DNA of 64,000 bases from Notolepis coatsorum (Eukaryota > Chordata > Actinopteri > Aulopiformes > Paralepididae). Position 1 is the first letter of the stretch. Every line of letters begins with the position of its first letter. Made by a program: the position numbers and the translations under genes. The notes beneath the pieces were generated by a model. That model worked only from the letters and a program-made list of their open reading frames with translations, ran no database searches and was not told where the DNA came from. The stretch covers positions 19,410,290-19,474,289 of the forward strand of contig OZ020591.1 of NCBI GenBank assembly GCA_963971535.1, written 5' to 3'. This document shows positions 1 to 12,247 of this stretch, in pieces.

Positions 1-2475
1 AGGTAAACTGTACCAGTGTCAGGTGAACTCTACCAGTGTCAGGTGAACTGTACCAGTGTCAGGTGAACTGTACCAGTGTCAGGTGAACTGTACCAGTGTC
101 AGGTGAACTGTACCAGTGTCGGGTAAACTGTACCAGTGTCGGGTGAACTGTACCAGTGTCGGGTGAACTGTACCAGTGTCAGGTGAACTCTACCAGTGTC
201 AGGTGAACTGTACCAGTGTCAGGTAAACTGTACCAGTGTCAGGTGAACTGTACCAGTGTCGGGTGAACTGTACCAGTGTCAGGTGAACTGTACCAGTGTC
301 AGGTGAACTCTACCAGTGTCAGGTGAACTGTACCAGTGTCAGGTGAACTGTACCAGTGTCAGGTGAACTCTACCAGTGTCAGGTGAACTCTACCAGTGTC
401 AGGTAAACTGTACCAGTGTCAGGTGAACTCTACCAGTGTCAGGTGAACTCTACCAGTGTCAGGTGAACTGTACCAGTGTCAGGTAAACTGTACCAGTGTC
501 AGGTGAACTCTACCAGTGTCAGGTGAACTCTACCAGTGTCAGGTGAACTCTAAGTGTCAGGTGAACTGTACCAGTGTCAGGTGAACTGTACCAGTGTCAG
601 GTGAACTGTACCAGTGTCAGGTGAACTCTAAGTGTCGGGTGAACTGTACCAGTGTCAGGTGAACTCTACCAGTGTCAGGTGAACTGTACCAGTGTCAGGT
701 GAACTCTAAGTGTCAGGTGAACTGTACCAGTGTCAGGTGAACTGTACCAGTGTCAGGTGAACTGTACCAGTGTCAGGTGAACTGTACCAGTGTCAGGTGA
801 ACTCTAAGTGTCGGGTGAACTGTACCAGTGTCAGGTGAACTCTACCAGTGTCAGGTGAACTGTACCAGTGTCAGGTGAACTCTAAGTGTCAGGTGAACTC
901 TACCAGTGTCAGGTGAACTGTACCAGTGTCAGGTGAACTCTACCAGTGTCAGGTGAACTCTAAGTGTCAGGTGAACTGTACCAGTGTCAGGTGAACTGTA
1001 CCAGTGTCAGGTGAACTGTACCAGTGTCAGGTGAACTGTACCAGTGTCAGGTGAACTCTAAGTGTCAGGTGAACTGTACCAGTGTCAGGTGAACTCTAAG
1101 TGTCAGGTGAACTATACCAGTGTCAGGTGAACTGTACCAGTGTCAGGTGAACTCTAAGTGTCAGGTGAACTGTACCAGTGTCAGGTGAACTGTACCAGTG
1201 TCAGGTGAACTGTACCAGTGTCAGGTGAACTCTAAGTGTCAGGTGAACTGTACCAGTGTCAGGTGAACTGTACCAGTGTCAGGTGAACTCTAAGTGTCAG
1301 GTGAACTGTACCAGTGTCAGGTGAACTCTAAGTGTCAGGTGAACTGTACCAGTGTCAGGTGAACTGTACCAGTGTCAGGTGAACTCTACCAGTGTCAGGT
1401 GAACTGTACCAGTGTCAGGTAAACTGTACCAGTGTCAGGTGAACTGTACCAGTGTCAAGTGAACTGTACTAGTGTCAGGTGAACTCTACCAGTGTCAGGT
1501 GAACTCTACCAGTGTCAGGTGAACTGTACCAGTGTCAGGTGAACTGTACCAGTGTCAGGTGAACTGTACCAGTGTCAGGTGAACTGTACCAGTGTCAGGT
1601 GAACTCTAAGTGTCAGGTGAACTGTACCAGTGTCAGGTGAACTGTACCAATGTCAGGTGAACTGTACCAGTGTCAGGTGAACTGTACCAGTGTCAGGTGA
1701 ACTCTACCAGTGTCAGGTGAACTGTACCAGTGTCAGGTGAACTGTACCAGTGTCAGGTGAACTGTACCAGTGTCGGGTGATCTCTAAGTGTCAGGTGAAC
1801 TGTACCAGTGTCAGGTGAACTGTACCAGTGTCAGGTGAACTGTACCAGTGTCAGGTGAACTCTACCAGTGTCAGGTGAACTGTACCAGTGTCGGGTAAAC
1901 TGTACCAGTGTCAGGTGAACTGTACCAGTGTCAGGTGAACTGTACCAGTGTCAGGTGAACTGTACCAGTGTCAGGTGAACTCTACCAGTGTCAGGTGAAC
2001 TGTACCAGTGTCAGGTGAACTGTACCAGTGTCAGGTGAACTGTACCAGTGTCAGGTGAACTCTAAGTGTCAGGTGAACTGTACCAGTGTCAGGTCAACTG
2101 TACCAATGTCAGGTGAACTGTACCAGTGTCAGGTGAACTGTACCAGTGTCAGGTGAACTCTACCAGTGTCAGGTGAACTGTACCAGTGTCAGGTGAACTG
2201 TACCAGTGTCGGGTGATCTCTAAGTGTCAGGTGAACTGTACCAGTGTCAGGTGAACTGTACCAGTGTCAGGTGATCTCTAAGTGTCAGGTGAACTGTACC
2301 AGTGTCAGGTGAACTGTACCAGTGTCAGGTGAACTGTACCAGTGTCAGGTGATCTCTAAGTGTCAGGTGAACTCTACCAGTGTCAGGTGAACTGTACCAG
2401 TGTCAGGTGAACTCTACCAGTGTCAGGTGAACTGTACCAGTGTCAGGTGAACTGTACCAGTGTCAGGTAAACTGT
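1..2475. repeat. 20-bp satellite array, about 125 copies, cut by window start
   Basis: Tandem repeat with unit aggtgaactgtaccagtgtc (20 bp). Two common variants occur: position 10 is g or c, and an 18-bp form has lost 'cc' and reads ctaagtgtc. The 18-bp form always carries the c at position 10, so it arose once and then spread inside the array. The left end is outside the window. It probably lies in the pank1 intron upstream of the exon at 8375. Confidence 0.97.
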
Positions 2476-3799
2476 GTTAGAACTGTTAAAGGTATCCAAC
2501 AGAGTTTTCTTGTATTATATATTCACATTTCCAGCCCAAATAGACTGAGTTTAGTCTACAATCTGAATACATTTCCTACTTCATATAACCATGAACATAT
2601 AACCAAATCATAAATACATTTTCACTTTCCGTTTTGGTGAAGTTTGATTGACAGGCAGTTGGCTTGTTCCATTTCAAGGAGGGAGTCGTATAGACCAATC
2701 AAATTGAAGCATCACCCCTCTGCTCACCGCATACCGCTGGAAGAAGACACAAATAAACTCCATTGGAACGCAATGTCAAGCTGGCATGGACTCAAGTCAG
2801 CCCAATGTTTGAGTGTGTGAGAGAGAGAAAGAGAGCGAGAGACCTCTTTCTTAGTACTACAATGATTTCATGAAGGCATAATTTCCTCGCGTCTAAATCA
2901 TCCGGTTTTCCGATTTCTATAAACTCATATTTAGCTAATTACACTTACAATCATTGGTAAACAAACGTAGTGCTGAAAATATACACTTCGAGTGCTGTTT
3001 TGACAGGGTTAGGGTCTTTACTCTTGGCTACGTTTGAAAAAGAAACGCAACATTAATTAATACGGACTGTATTGATCTATTCATGACGTGAAATTAATCT
3101 CAACCCAGTACCGGGCCGATCGGGCTTAAGGGGTTAAGGGTCAGTATTCCAGCACACAGCACTCAAGTACACAGTAGGTCTATTTTATTACTCTGTTCTA
3201 GGAGAGGAAACGTCTTGTCCTCATTAGGGAATCATTTCAACTACATTGTTGTTCAACAACATTAGATTAGATTCTGGAGGGAAACATCCATAGTCTTCTC
3301 ATAACTCGTCATGCACTTCCTGCAGATATGGCGCGATGCCATAAACGCTGTTCATTGGTCACGGTTGTCATTTAGTGATTTAGCACCCGTTGATCGCCTG
3401 TTATTTGCCCACCAAGATGTCTGCCGTGATGACCTAAAGGAATGCTGTGAATAGCATGTAATGTATCTGTCTGTCATACAGCCAATCGGACAGTAAAGCC
3501 AGTCAGCCCATCGTCCATTCACATTACACAGTGTAATGAGTCAGACAGACAGACAGTTAGTCAGTCACATTTGACTTGGCGTTATTCCACCTGAGAGAGG
3601 TGACTCATCAATGTTGTTGTTGTTGGAGTCACAAGACTGGTTGTACAGCTTCTGAGTTCCAAGGACATGTGCACATCTCTGAGCACATGGACCAGTGAAG
3701 CTTGTAACGACACTGCTGTCTATATTTAATGCTCACTGTATGTACTGTATGTGTAAGACGTGTGCGTGCACTGGCTTTGTTATAGGAAAGAAAAAGCAG
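2476..3799. other. No gene; decayed repeat sequence
   Basis: No exon-like stretch was found. Part of it recurs in the window: 2480-2580 is matched in reverse near 27170-27240, and 2930-3130 resembles 18030-18120 and 23690-23760. This is an old interspersed repeat whose right end reads GGGCTTAAGGGGTTAA. Confidence 0.6.
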
Positions 3800-3900
3800 G
3801 TGTGTGTAGACAGGTACAGGTGTGTAGACAGGTACAGGTGTGTAGACAGGTACAGGTGTGTGAGGTCAGGTACAGGTGTGTGAGGTCAGGTACAGGTGTG
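3800..3900. repeat. 18-bp minisatellite
   Basis: About five to six copies of tgtgtagacaggtacagg; the last copies read tgtgtgaggtcaggtacagg. Confidence 0.9.
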
Positions 3901-4850
3901 TGTGAAATAAAAAAAATCGTAGACAGGTAGAGATGTGTGCTCAGGTCAAGTGAAGGTCATGTTTGCAGGCATTAAAGCGTTCCGTCTTGAGACGGATTTC
4001 CGTCAATTTTATTCAGAGTCGTGACGGATTAATATGATTTGTAGACGGAACAACATAAGCACCCGCCAAGCGCCAATGGCGGCAGGTTTTAGGTTTGGCG
4101 AGTGACATTTGTGAGGTCTGAGAGGTCTGTCCGCCACATGGCGGGTAACAAAATAGTCATGTAAACTAATAAACTGCAGTGTGTTTTGGTCTTACGACAG
4201 TTGCCTTTTTTGCAGCCTCGCGCGTCAACTCTCCTTGTTTACCGACGTCACATCCACCACCTGCTTATGTACCTGCTTGCACTGTAACGTTACGCACGCC
4301 TGCTATACCGATGAGCTAACGTTAGCTTAATAGCATTAAATGGAAGGAGTAAGCCGGCCACTAAAAAGAAAACCCACCTCGGTTTTCTCAGACGAAAAGG
4401 ATGAGCGGGACCACCTAACAAAAGAAAGTTTCAAGAGGAATGGAAGTTTGAAGATAGCGGTGTTTCAAGAGACTGCTCTGATCATCACCCTGAAATTCGT
4501 CTTGGCTGAATGACAGGCTAAACAAAATAGCCATGTGAGCATCAACTTTTCGAATTGAAACGATAAATAAGCACATCGTCTCATACTGGTTTCATAATAC
4601 AACGTTTCCGAATGGACGTTTGGATTAAACAAAGTGTATGCAGTGATGCTTTCCCAGCGGAACACAAGCTGCTTAACATTACAGGTATGCGTCATGCACG
4701 TTAACGCAGCTAACGTTAAGGTAGCAGGAGCCGGCCCGTCGGCCAACAAAGTTCTTTCAACAAATGTATTCACAAAATGGATTATCATTCAAATGTTATT
4801 GAAGCCTCCCGTGACCAGTAAGTAGGTACTACTACTCAACCGCAGCAATG
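3901..4850. other. Probable DNA-transposon remnant with a 57-codon basic ORF
   Basis: The only readable piece is a + strand ORF at 4340-4513 that starts MEGVSRPLKRKPTSVFSDEK and is rich in Lys/Arg. An overlapping frame reads EWKFEDSGVSRDCSDHHPE. The look is that of the N-terminal part of a decayed transposase, but no family could be fixed. No host exon was recognised. Confidence 0.3.
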
Positions 4851-4997
4851 TTCACCATGAATTGAAAATGGGGGACCCTGATGTAAACAAGACGAAAGTC
4901 TTTCTCTGGTCTGCATCCCCTTAACAATTGTGTGCATTGAGCCGTACTGTATTGTACCCATTCTGCAATCTGTTAAATAAAGTTTTCATTCAATGTG
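4851..4997 (+). mobile_element. LINE 3' end (CR1/L2/Rex-like), + strand
   Basis: Matches the 3' tail of the LINE family whose reverse-transcriptase end is read at 36482-37181. It runs from the 'gaaaatgggggaccctgatg' block to the 'ctgcaatctgttaaataaag' block and a CATT/AATC-type tail. It faces the oppositely oriented copy that begins at 5094. Confidence 0.75.
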
Positions 4998-5093
4998 CTA
5001 TGTGGTACTGAACTAGAAAAAACCTGCGAGTAAGTCAAGTATGCTGGAGTGAGGCGCACACGGAAGTGGCCATAAAATACCAGAGGGAGGTGA

Positions 5094-5166
5094 ATGAATG
5101 AGAACGTTATTTAACAGATTGCAGAATGGGTACAATACAGTATGGCTCAATACACACAATTGTTAA
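5094..5166 (-). mobile_element. LINE 3' end, - strand, left part
   Basis: Tail plus 'attgcagaatgggtacaata' and 'acacacaattgttaa', as in the other copies of this LINE family. It is broken at its TTAA by the piggyBac-like element 5167-6600 and resumes at 6601. Confidence 0.75.
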
Positions 5167-5580
5167 CACTTTGAGTGCCAGCAGGGGGCGGACGATTTAG
5201 CGTTTGAGTGCCAGCGCTCTATTCAATGAGAGGGCAAGCACATTTGCGAACGCATAAACTATATCTTAAATTATGGCTATGTGTCTAATACGCCTGTCGC
5301 TTATCAATGACTTGCTTGCAGTCAACATTGTCGAAACGGATAGTTTTTTCATCTGTACATTTCCGTTTTATACCATTTTGAAAAACGCTCGTTTTTGAAA
5401 ATTTTCAGAAAAAAAAGAGATTCTGCAGGAATCGCCCTTTACTGGAATACACCGAAAACGTTGTAATTTTTCTGCCTATTTATGATCGTTTTCAAATCAA
5501 CGCTAGATTATCGATAGTATATGTGTACTTATGCACTCTAGAGAAGCGGGCTGAAAAATGTAGTATTTTATTTCCTGATC

Positions 5581-5619
<39 letters not shown>

Positions 5620-6600
5620 GGCCCACGTTGATATATGTGAAAAAAGCTCTGATTACCCCAAGACTGGTAAAATAGATTCCTTACCTCAGTTCTCCAAAAA
5701 GATTATTCCAATTCCTGATCGCCATTCCAAATATCGATCGCGTTTATTGATCCAACGCTGGGTGCTCGAAACACATATTCCACGCTGTTCTGAGGGACCA
5801 CAAAGACTGCAATCGGCTCGGATTACATGCCTGACAAGTAAAATGTGGATTCCGGATTTTCTTTTCCCCATGCGTTTTCATTCAGTCCAATCCAATGGGT
5901 GCATTATCATCCGGGAGACGATATGGGGCGGTATTTTCCCTGTTCGAGCTCAGAGAGAGTGGTAACGTGAGGCTAGATTGATGAAAAATGAATGGAAATC
6001 GCTAATAAAAAAAATAACGATTTATAACGATAACAATTTCTCGTCGTTGGGCGGCTAGGTGGTGTAGTGGGCAAGGCACTCGCCACCAGTGTGGAGACGC
6101 TAGGATTTGCGTGTTCGAATCCAGCTCTCCACATTGTTTTCAGTTTAGCTGGTCTTCCGCAGTAATACACATTGGCCGTATTACGGGGAGGGAAAACTGA
6201 AGGGTTGGGATCGAACGTTGTGAACAAGCGACTCCTACAAGTCGGTTGGTGCGCCTGCGCAGTAGAATCAGGAAGTGTCGGGGGCAGCGTGAGCCTCCCA
6301 CGCGTTACTCCTCGACACTGAGAGATCGAGCTGCGCAGGTGAAAAGATGCGACTGCTGTTACCTCAAGTACCGGAGGGGACTTGTGCTATGTATGACTTA
6401 GTCCACATTGCAGCCGGCTTGTGGGAGGCAAGAAACAGCGTTCGTGACAGGGGAGGGTTGAATTGGATGATACGAAATTGGGATGGGAGAAAATATAGAA
6501 AAATGGGAGAAAAAGTGGATAAAAAAAAAAAAAATTTTCTCGTCGTTGGCACTGAACGGTTGGCATGAAATAACGAGAATTCTCATCGTTGGCACTCAAA
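5167..6600. mobile_element. piggyBac-like non-autonomous element carrying a nested SINE
   Basis: It starts directly after TTAA (5163-5166) with CACTTTGAGTGCCAGC and ends with the inverted GGCACTCAAA at 6600, where the expected GTGTTAA has been lost. It sits at the TTAA of the LINE consensus 'attgttaaggggatg'. The internal part matches 14628-15544, including 'cgctagattatcgatagtat'. No transposase was seen. A (CA)n run lies at 5582-5617 and a SINE at 6051-6535. Confidence 0.7.
6051..6535 (+). mobile_element. tRNA-derived SINE, about 485 bp
   Basis: tRNA-like head with box A (ggtgtagtgggcaaggc) and box B (gttcgaatcc), then a long body and an A-rich 3' end. It is flanked by the 14-bp duplication tttctcgtcgttgg at 6037-6050 and 6536-6549. 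Same family as 29060, 33251 and 57560. Confidence 0.88.
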
Positions 6601-6850
6601 GGGGATGCAGACCAGAGAAAGACATTTGTCTTGTTTATATCAGGGTCCCCCATTTTCAATTCATAGTGACATTTATGACATGCACAACATACATGACATT
6701 TATGGCATAGGGACATACATGACATACAGGTATATAGTACTGTTACATTTGTGACATATACGATATGCAAATATACAGTACTGTTACCCATAGATCCTAA
6801 CAGAGAATATATGATGGGGAGGAGACTGTACAGTGTATATTAGGAGACTG
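6601..6850 (-). mobile_element. LINE 3' UTR, right part of the copy begun at 5094
   Basis: It resumes with 'ggggatgcagaccagagaaa' exactly where the piggyBac-like insert ends. It then follows the same 3' UTR as 20500-20742 and 36550-36800, with the recurring 'atatacagtactgtt'. Confidence 0.7.
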
Positions 6851-7224
6851 TACACAAAGTGACGTCAGACTACACCTCCCTATTTAGGAGCAAATTGTTT
6901 GCATGATTAAAAACGATGGTTCAAACATCCGTTCGAAAAACCCTGGCGAATGTTCGAATCCCAAAAACAGGCTTGGGACAGCAGCTCTAACTGGAGCTGA
7001 GCTGAATGTGTTAAAATAGACATAAAAAAGCGAAGGATTGGACTTTGTGAGCTAACTGTAATACAACGTTAGTTTTTACGTCATTTACATAACATCTTAA
7101 GAAATTACTAATGTGTATGGGAACTGACAAAACAGGTCATGGTAAAGGTAACGCTTAAAATGTATTATTGCAGCGGCGGTGCACCTACATGAACAAGTTA
7201 GGCGCACTGGTGCAATCAATGTTA
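6851..7224. other. No feature recognised
   Basis: AT-rich intronic sequence without an exon, TIR or clear repeat match. Confidence 0.5.
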
Positions 7225-7968
7225 AAAGTTTGAACTATACACAATACATAATTTGAACTATAGACAATACATCATTTGAACTATAGACAATACATAATTT
7301 GAACTATAGACAATACATAATTTGAACTATAGACGATACTGAATTTGAACTATACAATAATACTGAATTTGAACTATACACAATACTGAATTTGAACTAT
7401 AGACAATACATAATTTGAACTATACAATAATACTGAATTTGAACTATAGACTATACATAATTTGAACTATACAATAATACTGAATTTGAACTATAGACAA
7501 TACTGAATTTGAACTATACAATAATACTGAATTTGAACTATACACAATACTGAATTTGAACTATAGACAATACATAATTTGAACTATAGACAATACATAA
7601 TTTGAACTATAGACAATACATAATTTGAACTATACAATAATACTGAATTTGAACTATAGACAATACTGAATTTGAACTATACAATAATACTGAATTTGAA
7701 CTATAGACAATACTGAATTTGAACTATACAATAATACTGAATTTGAACTATACACAATACTGAATTTGAACTATAGACAATACATAATTTGAACTATACA
7801 ATAATACTGAATTTGAACTACCGGTATACACAATACATAATTTGAACTATACAATAATACATAATTTGAACTATACATAATTTGAACTATAGACGATACA
7901 TAATTTGAACTATAGACGATACATAATTTGAACTATAGACGATACATAATTTGAACTATACTAACACA
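7225..7968. repeat. 23/24-bp AT-rich minisatellite
   Basis: About 31 copies. Two unit types are interspersed: aatttgaactatagacaata plus cat (23 bp) and aatttgaactatacaataat plus actg (24 bp). The mixing of types suggests repeated unequal exchange or block duplication. Confidence 0.95.
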
Positions 7969-8374
7969 ATACTGAAAAGTTACAGTATGTAGATTTGTTT
8001 ATTTGTATGACAAAGTCAGTCAACCCTTGCAATCGGTTTCATTTAATGAATTGAAAACAGCATTGATATTACGTAAAAGCAAACTGGCAATAGAAAAGAT
8101 GTTCAAAATGATCTAGTTCCCTTAAAACGCTAATGCTATTAAATAAAAAATATATAGTGGAGGTTAAAATAAGAATATGACTTGGCCTGAAAAAAAGTTC
8201 AGTCAGGAGATTTTTTTTTTGCTTTAATCCCTGTGTTTGCTGAAGGTGCGAGAGTGGCTTTGATCAACCATCCGTGGGTACAGTTATAGTGACTGTTGTC
8301 AAATCTAATTTGATATCTCTCTCTCTCTCTCTCTCGCTCATCTTTCTTCCCTCCTTCATCTCTCGACCCATCAG
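7969..8374. other. Intron end with splice acceptor of the pank1 exon
   Basis: No gene. The last part is the polypyrimidine tract, containing a (CT)n run at about 8317-8335 and then cttccctccttcatctctcg, ending in the acceptor AG at 8373-8374. Confidence 0.75.
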
Positions 8375-8551
8375 TCTTGGAGGTGGTACGTTCCTGGGGC
8401 TGTGCTGCTTGCTGACTGGCTGTGAGACCTTCGAGGAGGCATTGGAAATGGCCAGCAAGGGGGATTCCACCAACGTGGACAAGCTGGTGAAGGACATCTA
8501 CGGGGGAGACTACGAGCGCTTCGGCCTGCAAGGCTCTGCTGTAGCGTCCAG
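8375..8551 (+). CDS. pank1: Pantothenate kinase 1, internal exon (first in window)
   Basis: Pantothenate kinase phosphorylates pantothenate, the first and rate-setting step of coenzyme A synthesis. The 177-bp exon starts with the last base of a Ser codon and ends with AG of the next split Ser codon. It encodes [20 protein letters not shown], then [20 protein letters not shown] and [18 protein letters not shown]. The glycine-rich GGGTFLG belongs to the ASKHA-type nucleotide-binding core. The wording [18 protein letters not shown]...[10 protein letters not shown]...GLQGSAVAS follows PANK1; PANK2 and PANK3 read GLPGWAVAS. The acceptor is ccatcag; the donor is AG|gtcggc, a GT site with a weak tail. 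The N-terminal part of the kinase is encoded left of the window. Confidence 0.95.
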
Positions 8552-8640
8552 GTCGGCATCATCGGTCATCAGCACTTGTTAGCACTCGTCATAAGTCTTG
8601 ATTCACCGGATTCACCCGGGGATTTGACACACGGTACAAC

Positions 8641-9135
8641 AGAGGCTCCTGTTACAAGCATAGATATAACACTAGATGGCTCACCCGCGCTGCTGGCCAA
8701 CGGAGACCGACGTTGCCACATGGCGGCCATCTTGCGAGGGTGGAGCACGCCCACTCAGAACATGCGTGTCTATGGTGCATCATGTACTATTGAAATAACC
8801 ATAGCTTGCAAAATGTTCACCCGTTTGGTTTGTTAAAAACGTCAGAGATGTAGTTATCATACTGCATACTTATAATGGACTTTAATATGGAAAAAAAAAA
8901 TACAAATGATAAAGAAATGTCTTCCAAGCAAGAATCATAGCCACGTTAATAACGTTTGTAATAAACCGTTTGTAAATACGTCAAGATTTCAGCGAGTTAA
9001 GAGTATTTTTGTTTGTGCAGATCATCACCTTAAAGCAGTAGTCCACCCTCGTAAGATGGCCACCGGTGAAGTATGCGGGAGACTCCGCCTTGAGCCGTCT
9101 AGTGTTCTATATCTATGGTTGGTTACAAGGACACA
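8641..9135. mobile_element. Short element with about 95-bp inverted ends
   Basis: The left arm (cctgttacaagcatagatat ... gcggccatcttgcgagggtg) is matched in reverse by the right arm (ccaccctcgtaagatggcca ... tctatggttggttacaagga). This makes a foldback, MITE-like unit of about 490 bp starting only 90 bp after the pank1 exon. The family was not identified and no clear target duplication was seen. Confidence 0.6.
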
Positions 9136-9815
9136 CTGAAGCTCACCAGGGAGACATCATTACTGTAATTACTGTTTGTTTTTTTACTGGTAAAAATCCT
9201 ACCAAATTCTCCAGATCCGGTAAATGGTTATTTGCCGATCACATAATATAATTTAATGGAAACAAAAGAACAAAAATGAGCCGTTAGAATGTTGAAAATA
9301 AATGAAACGGAGTGAAGTCCTGTTGGTCATCAACATGTGCTTTAGGAAACCCTGGTACACATGAAGACATACACAGACGTGAAGCTGGACTAACTACACA
9401 GTCGGTGTCACTGACATAAATTGGTAGGCGCGTGCACACATAGAGCCCAAGGGCCTCATAAAAAAAGTGCCCTTTTTGGAAACAAATTATTATTATTTTT
9501 GATTGTTTTTGCCGTTACGCATAGACTGCTCTTCCAACTGAAAAATGTCAGGATGGAATCAAAATATTAGGTAAAGAGAGAGAGATGCCCCATATTCCAT
9601 TGCAGTTTGCACGGCCTCCTCAGCGTGCCTCTCCGCGGACCTATATATTTTATGCATAGCGTGGGTGGTGGTGATGATGATGATGATGGAAACCGCTGTG
9701 GCGCATACAGTTGAATGCTGGTATTACACTCATTGAGGGACACGAAGAAGTCAAGTCCGATGGGATTTGGGAATCTCAAATACAAATCGGGATTGGAATA
9801 AAAAATGCATTTATA
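9136..9815. other. No gene; intron sequence
   Basis: AT-rich sequence with a short (TGA)n run near 9671-9690. No exon was recognised. The piece from 9420 resembles TIR ends seen near 11090, but too weakly to call an element. Confidence 0.4.
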
Positions 9816-9819
9816 TTAA

Positions 9820-10770
9820 CACTTTGGTTGTCTAAGGTTAAATTCATGATATACCATAGATTGCCAGCGCTATTTGTCTATGGAGAAAGGCCCCTTCTTT
9901 GCAGGGCTATAACTTTTTAAATTCTATTGCTACATTGCCATTATTAGGGCCCATTCAAAGTCCTATATGTATTGTTCATTGTGTAGCAACGTTAAACTTT
10001 TTCATTCACATATTCATAGTAAAGTATGGTCTAATGTATAAGTATGTTTTCATCTCTTTCTGCAGCTTTCTCCAGAACGTGATCTATAGCCCCAAATACA
10101 TTATATTGATGATGCAATACAGTTTTATGGCAATCAGCGCGATATAAAAAATTACAACTAGACGTACTTCTAGAAGTTACTACACGTCATCTGATGTTGA
10201 CCGGATGGGCTAGGGGCCGTTTATAATTCCGTGGGCAGCGTTATACCAATCATCTAATGTGGGTCAAATGTTGATAATAGCAGTTAGTATCGAAGACGGT
10301 AACGTTACACGCTGAAACTCACCCCAGTCTCCGCGCGCCGTTGGGCGATCATCGTAGAGTTGAAATCTTATCATTATGGGAGGTAAATTTACCCGGTCCA
10401 TCTCCAGCTTGTATAATGGTATATACGTCCAAATCATGTTGTTTATCGAGTTATTGGCAATCGATCACTGTGTAGCGTGACGAGCCAGAGTCGCGGGACC
10501 TATAGCGAGCACCCGGAAGTACTACGGACGTAGCACAACCTCTATGCCACTTCCTGTTAAAGCGATTGCGCCGATCGGCCACCAGATGGCGCTCCTGAAC
10601 CGCCAGAGAGCTCAGTGGGTCCTGCTGGTGGATCTCAGGCCAGCGGAGGGGACATATGAATCCGATCGCAGATTTTTGAAATATTGATATAAGGACGCTG
10701 TACAGCGTCCCCCGGCAACTTGAGCATGGCCAGCAATGACGTCAAAACACGTTTCATGGCAGTCAAAGTG
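9820..10770 (+). mobile_element. piggyBac-like non-autonomous element (951 bp)
   Basis: It lies exactly between TTAA at 9816-9819 and TTAA at 10771-10774. The ends are CACTTTGGTTG and, inverted, CACTTTGACTGCC. The inner part shares 'tttgcagggctataactttt' and 'cgtttataattccgtg' with 12248, 16221 and 18759. There is no transposase frame, so it would move only with help from another element. Confidence 0.8.
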
Positions 10771-10774
10771 TTAA

Positions 10775-11929
10775 ACAATACAGAATATACTGTTATTCTT
10801 ATTGGGGTCTGTAGGGTAAGCACTTATTCCCTCCCCCCTGAACATTTATGGAGATGTATGGGCCTTTTAAGTCAGTGATAAAAGTGTCTTTCAAGGATAA
10901 GTGAGCTCCTGCACTGATTATTATAGTTCAATATTCAATATTTGATCACCAAAACCCCCCAAAAAGCATAAAAAGGGGGCCCCCCCGCCCGAAAAGGGCC
11001 CTTAAAAATCGGGCTTGCGCTCGGTTAAAACACACACAGGTATAGTGCCCTTTTCAGCCTTTGAGCACCTGCCCCTCTAAAGTCCTGTGCACGTCCCTGC
11101 ACACACGCATACACGCACGTATACACATGCACAAACGCACACCTTCCACAGAGGGGACGACGAATGCTTTACAAGGCTTCTCCACACAGGTTAGCATGTT
11201 AGCGTTATACTTGAGACTGACTAGATACACCGACCGTCTCAAGTTAACCCCCACAGGGAGCCGCGCACCTCGCTTGGGGGAAATCCAGGCGTCACAGCAG
11301 CGGAGTGTACAGGTAGAATAGGTAATAGTAGAGCCTCTCCTCGTGAACAGTCGCTTCTTCCTCTCGATAGCAGAATGAGGCTGTCCCCCTACCCCCCCCT
11401 CCCGCGGGTGTTCCGTGCCCTACATGGCAGCCGAGCTACACTGTGGTTGGGGGGGCACCAGGATGCTGATGATGTCTCGCCCTCCCAATCCCCCCCCCCC
11501 CCCGCGGGTGTTTCCGCGTCTAACATGGCAGCGGAGATACGCACACGTCTGTCTCAAGACTAGTGTGCCATTATTACTACCAAATGTAATAATTGTGGAA
11601 TATTACTATAATGAGCTGTATGTGTATGAACCAAGCATCCTATGTGAAGCACTTTGGTTGACAAGTGTCATGTCTAAATGTGCTATATAAATAAATTTGA
11701 TTGATTGTTAGAGGTAATAATAATAATAATAGAACATAGTTGTGTGCAAATTAAATGTATTCACCAAAAATAATGACTTATGAGACAGAGTGATGACACT
11801 CGTCAAGTCATGTTAATTTCCATATCAATACTCTGATAAGGTTGATTACCAACGAACAAACGTTGATTATTGATGAGCATCTCTTAACACAAGATATACA
11901 CACACCTCTTCTGGCTGTAGAGCACATGG
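10775..11929. other. No gene; low-complexity patches
   Basis: Holds a G/C homopolymer cluster near 10970-11000 and a partial duplication in which 'ccgcgggtgttccg' (11403) recurs as 'ccgcgggtgtttccg' (11503), each followed by a 'catggcagc' block. A short (AAT)n run lies near 11717. No exon was recognised. Confidence 0.45.
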
Positions 11930-12079
11930 CAACACGCTAGGGATGGGAATCCTAATTGTCCGATTCCTTGGACTATCGATTCCTCTTATCGATGCCATGT
12001 TTTTCCAACAGTTGCGCATTTTAACGCCGTAGAGAACGCATGCTGTATACTATGTTTCAGTTTGTTTGGGACCGGAGCC

Positions 12080-12246
12080 ATGGCGGGCAGAAATAAACGT
12101 TCAAAAGCGTGGCTGCATTTCACAAAAGTAGATGAAAACAGCGCAAGTTGTAGTATTTGCAAAATGTCAATTTCATGTAAGGGGGGAATGTAAGGGGGGA
12201 AATACTAGCAATATGCTGAAGCATTCGTCAACACAGCATGCCCTTA
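12080..12246 (+). pseudogene. BED zinc-finger fragment of a hAT transposase
   Basis: From the ATG at 12080 the + strand reads MAGRNKRSKAWLHFTKVDEN, then SASCSICKMSISCK, and in another frame GGNTSNMLKHSSTQHAL. The aromatic residues, the Cys pair C-x2-C and the H-x4-H (KHSSTQH) are those of a BED finger, used for DNA binding. A 13-bp tandem duplication (tgtaaggggggaa twice) shifts the frame before the histidines. The downstream part is cut off by the TTAA insertion. This is a dead plain DNA-transposon gene. Confidence 0.8.
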
Positions 12247-12247
12247 A

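Noticed and set aside
2476-8374. An earlier pank1 exon (region with the VNIGSG or RVTGT motifs)
   Set aside because: Read in all + frames; no stretch matches the upstream kinase region, so those exons must lie left of the window.
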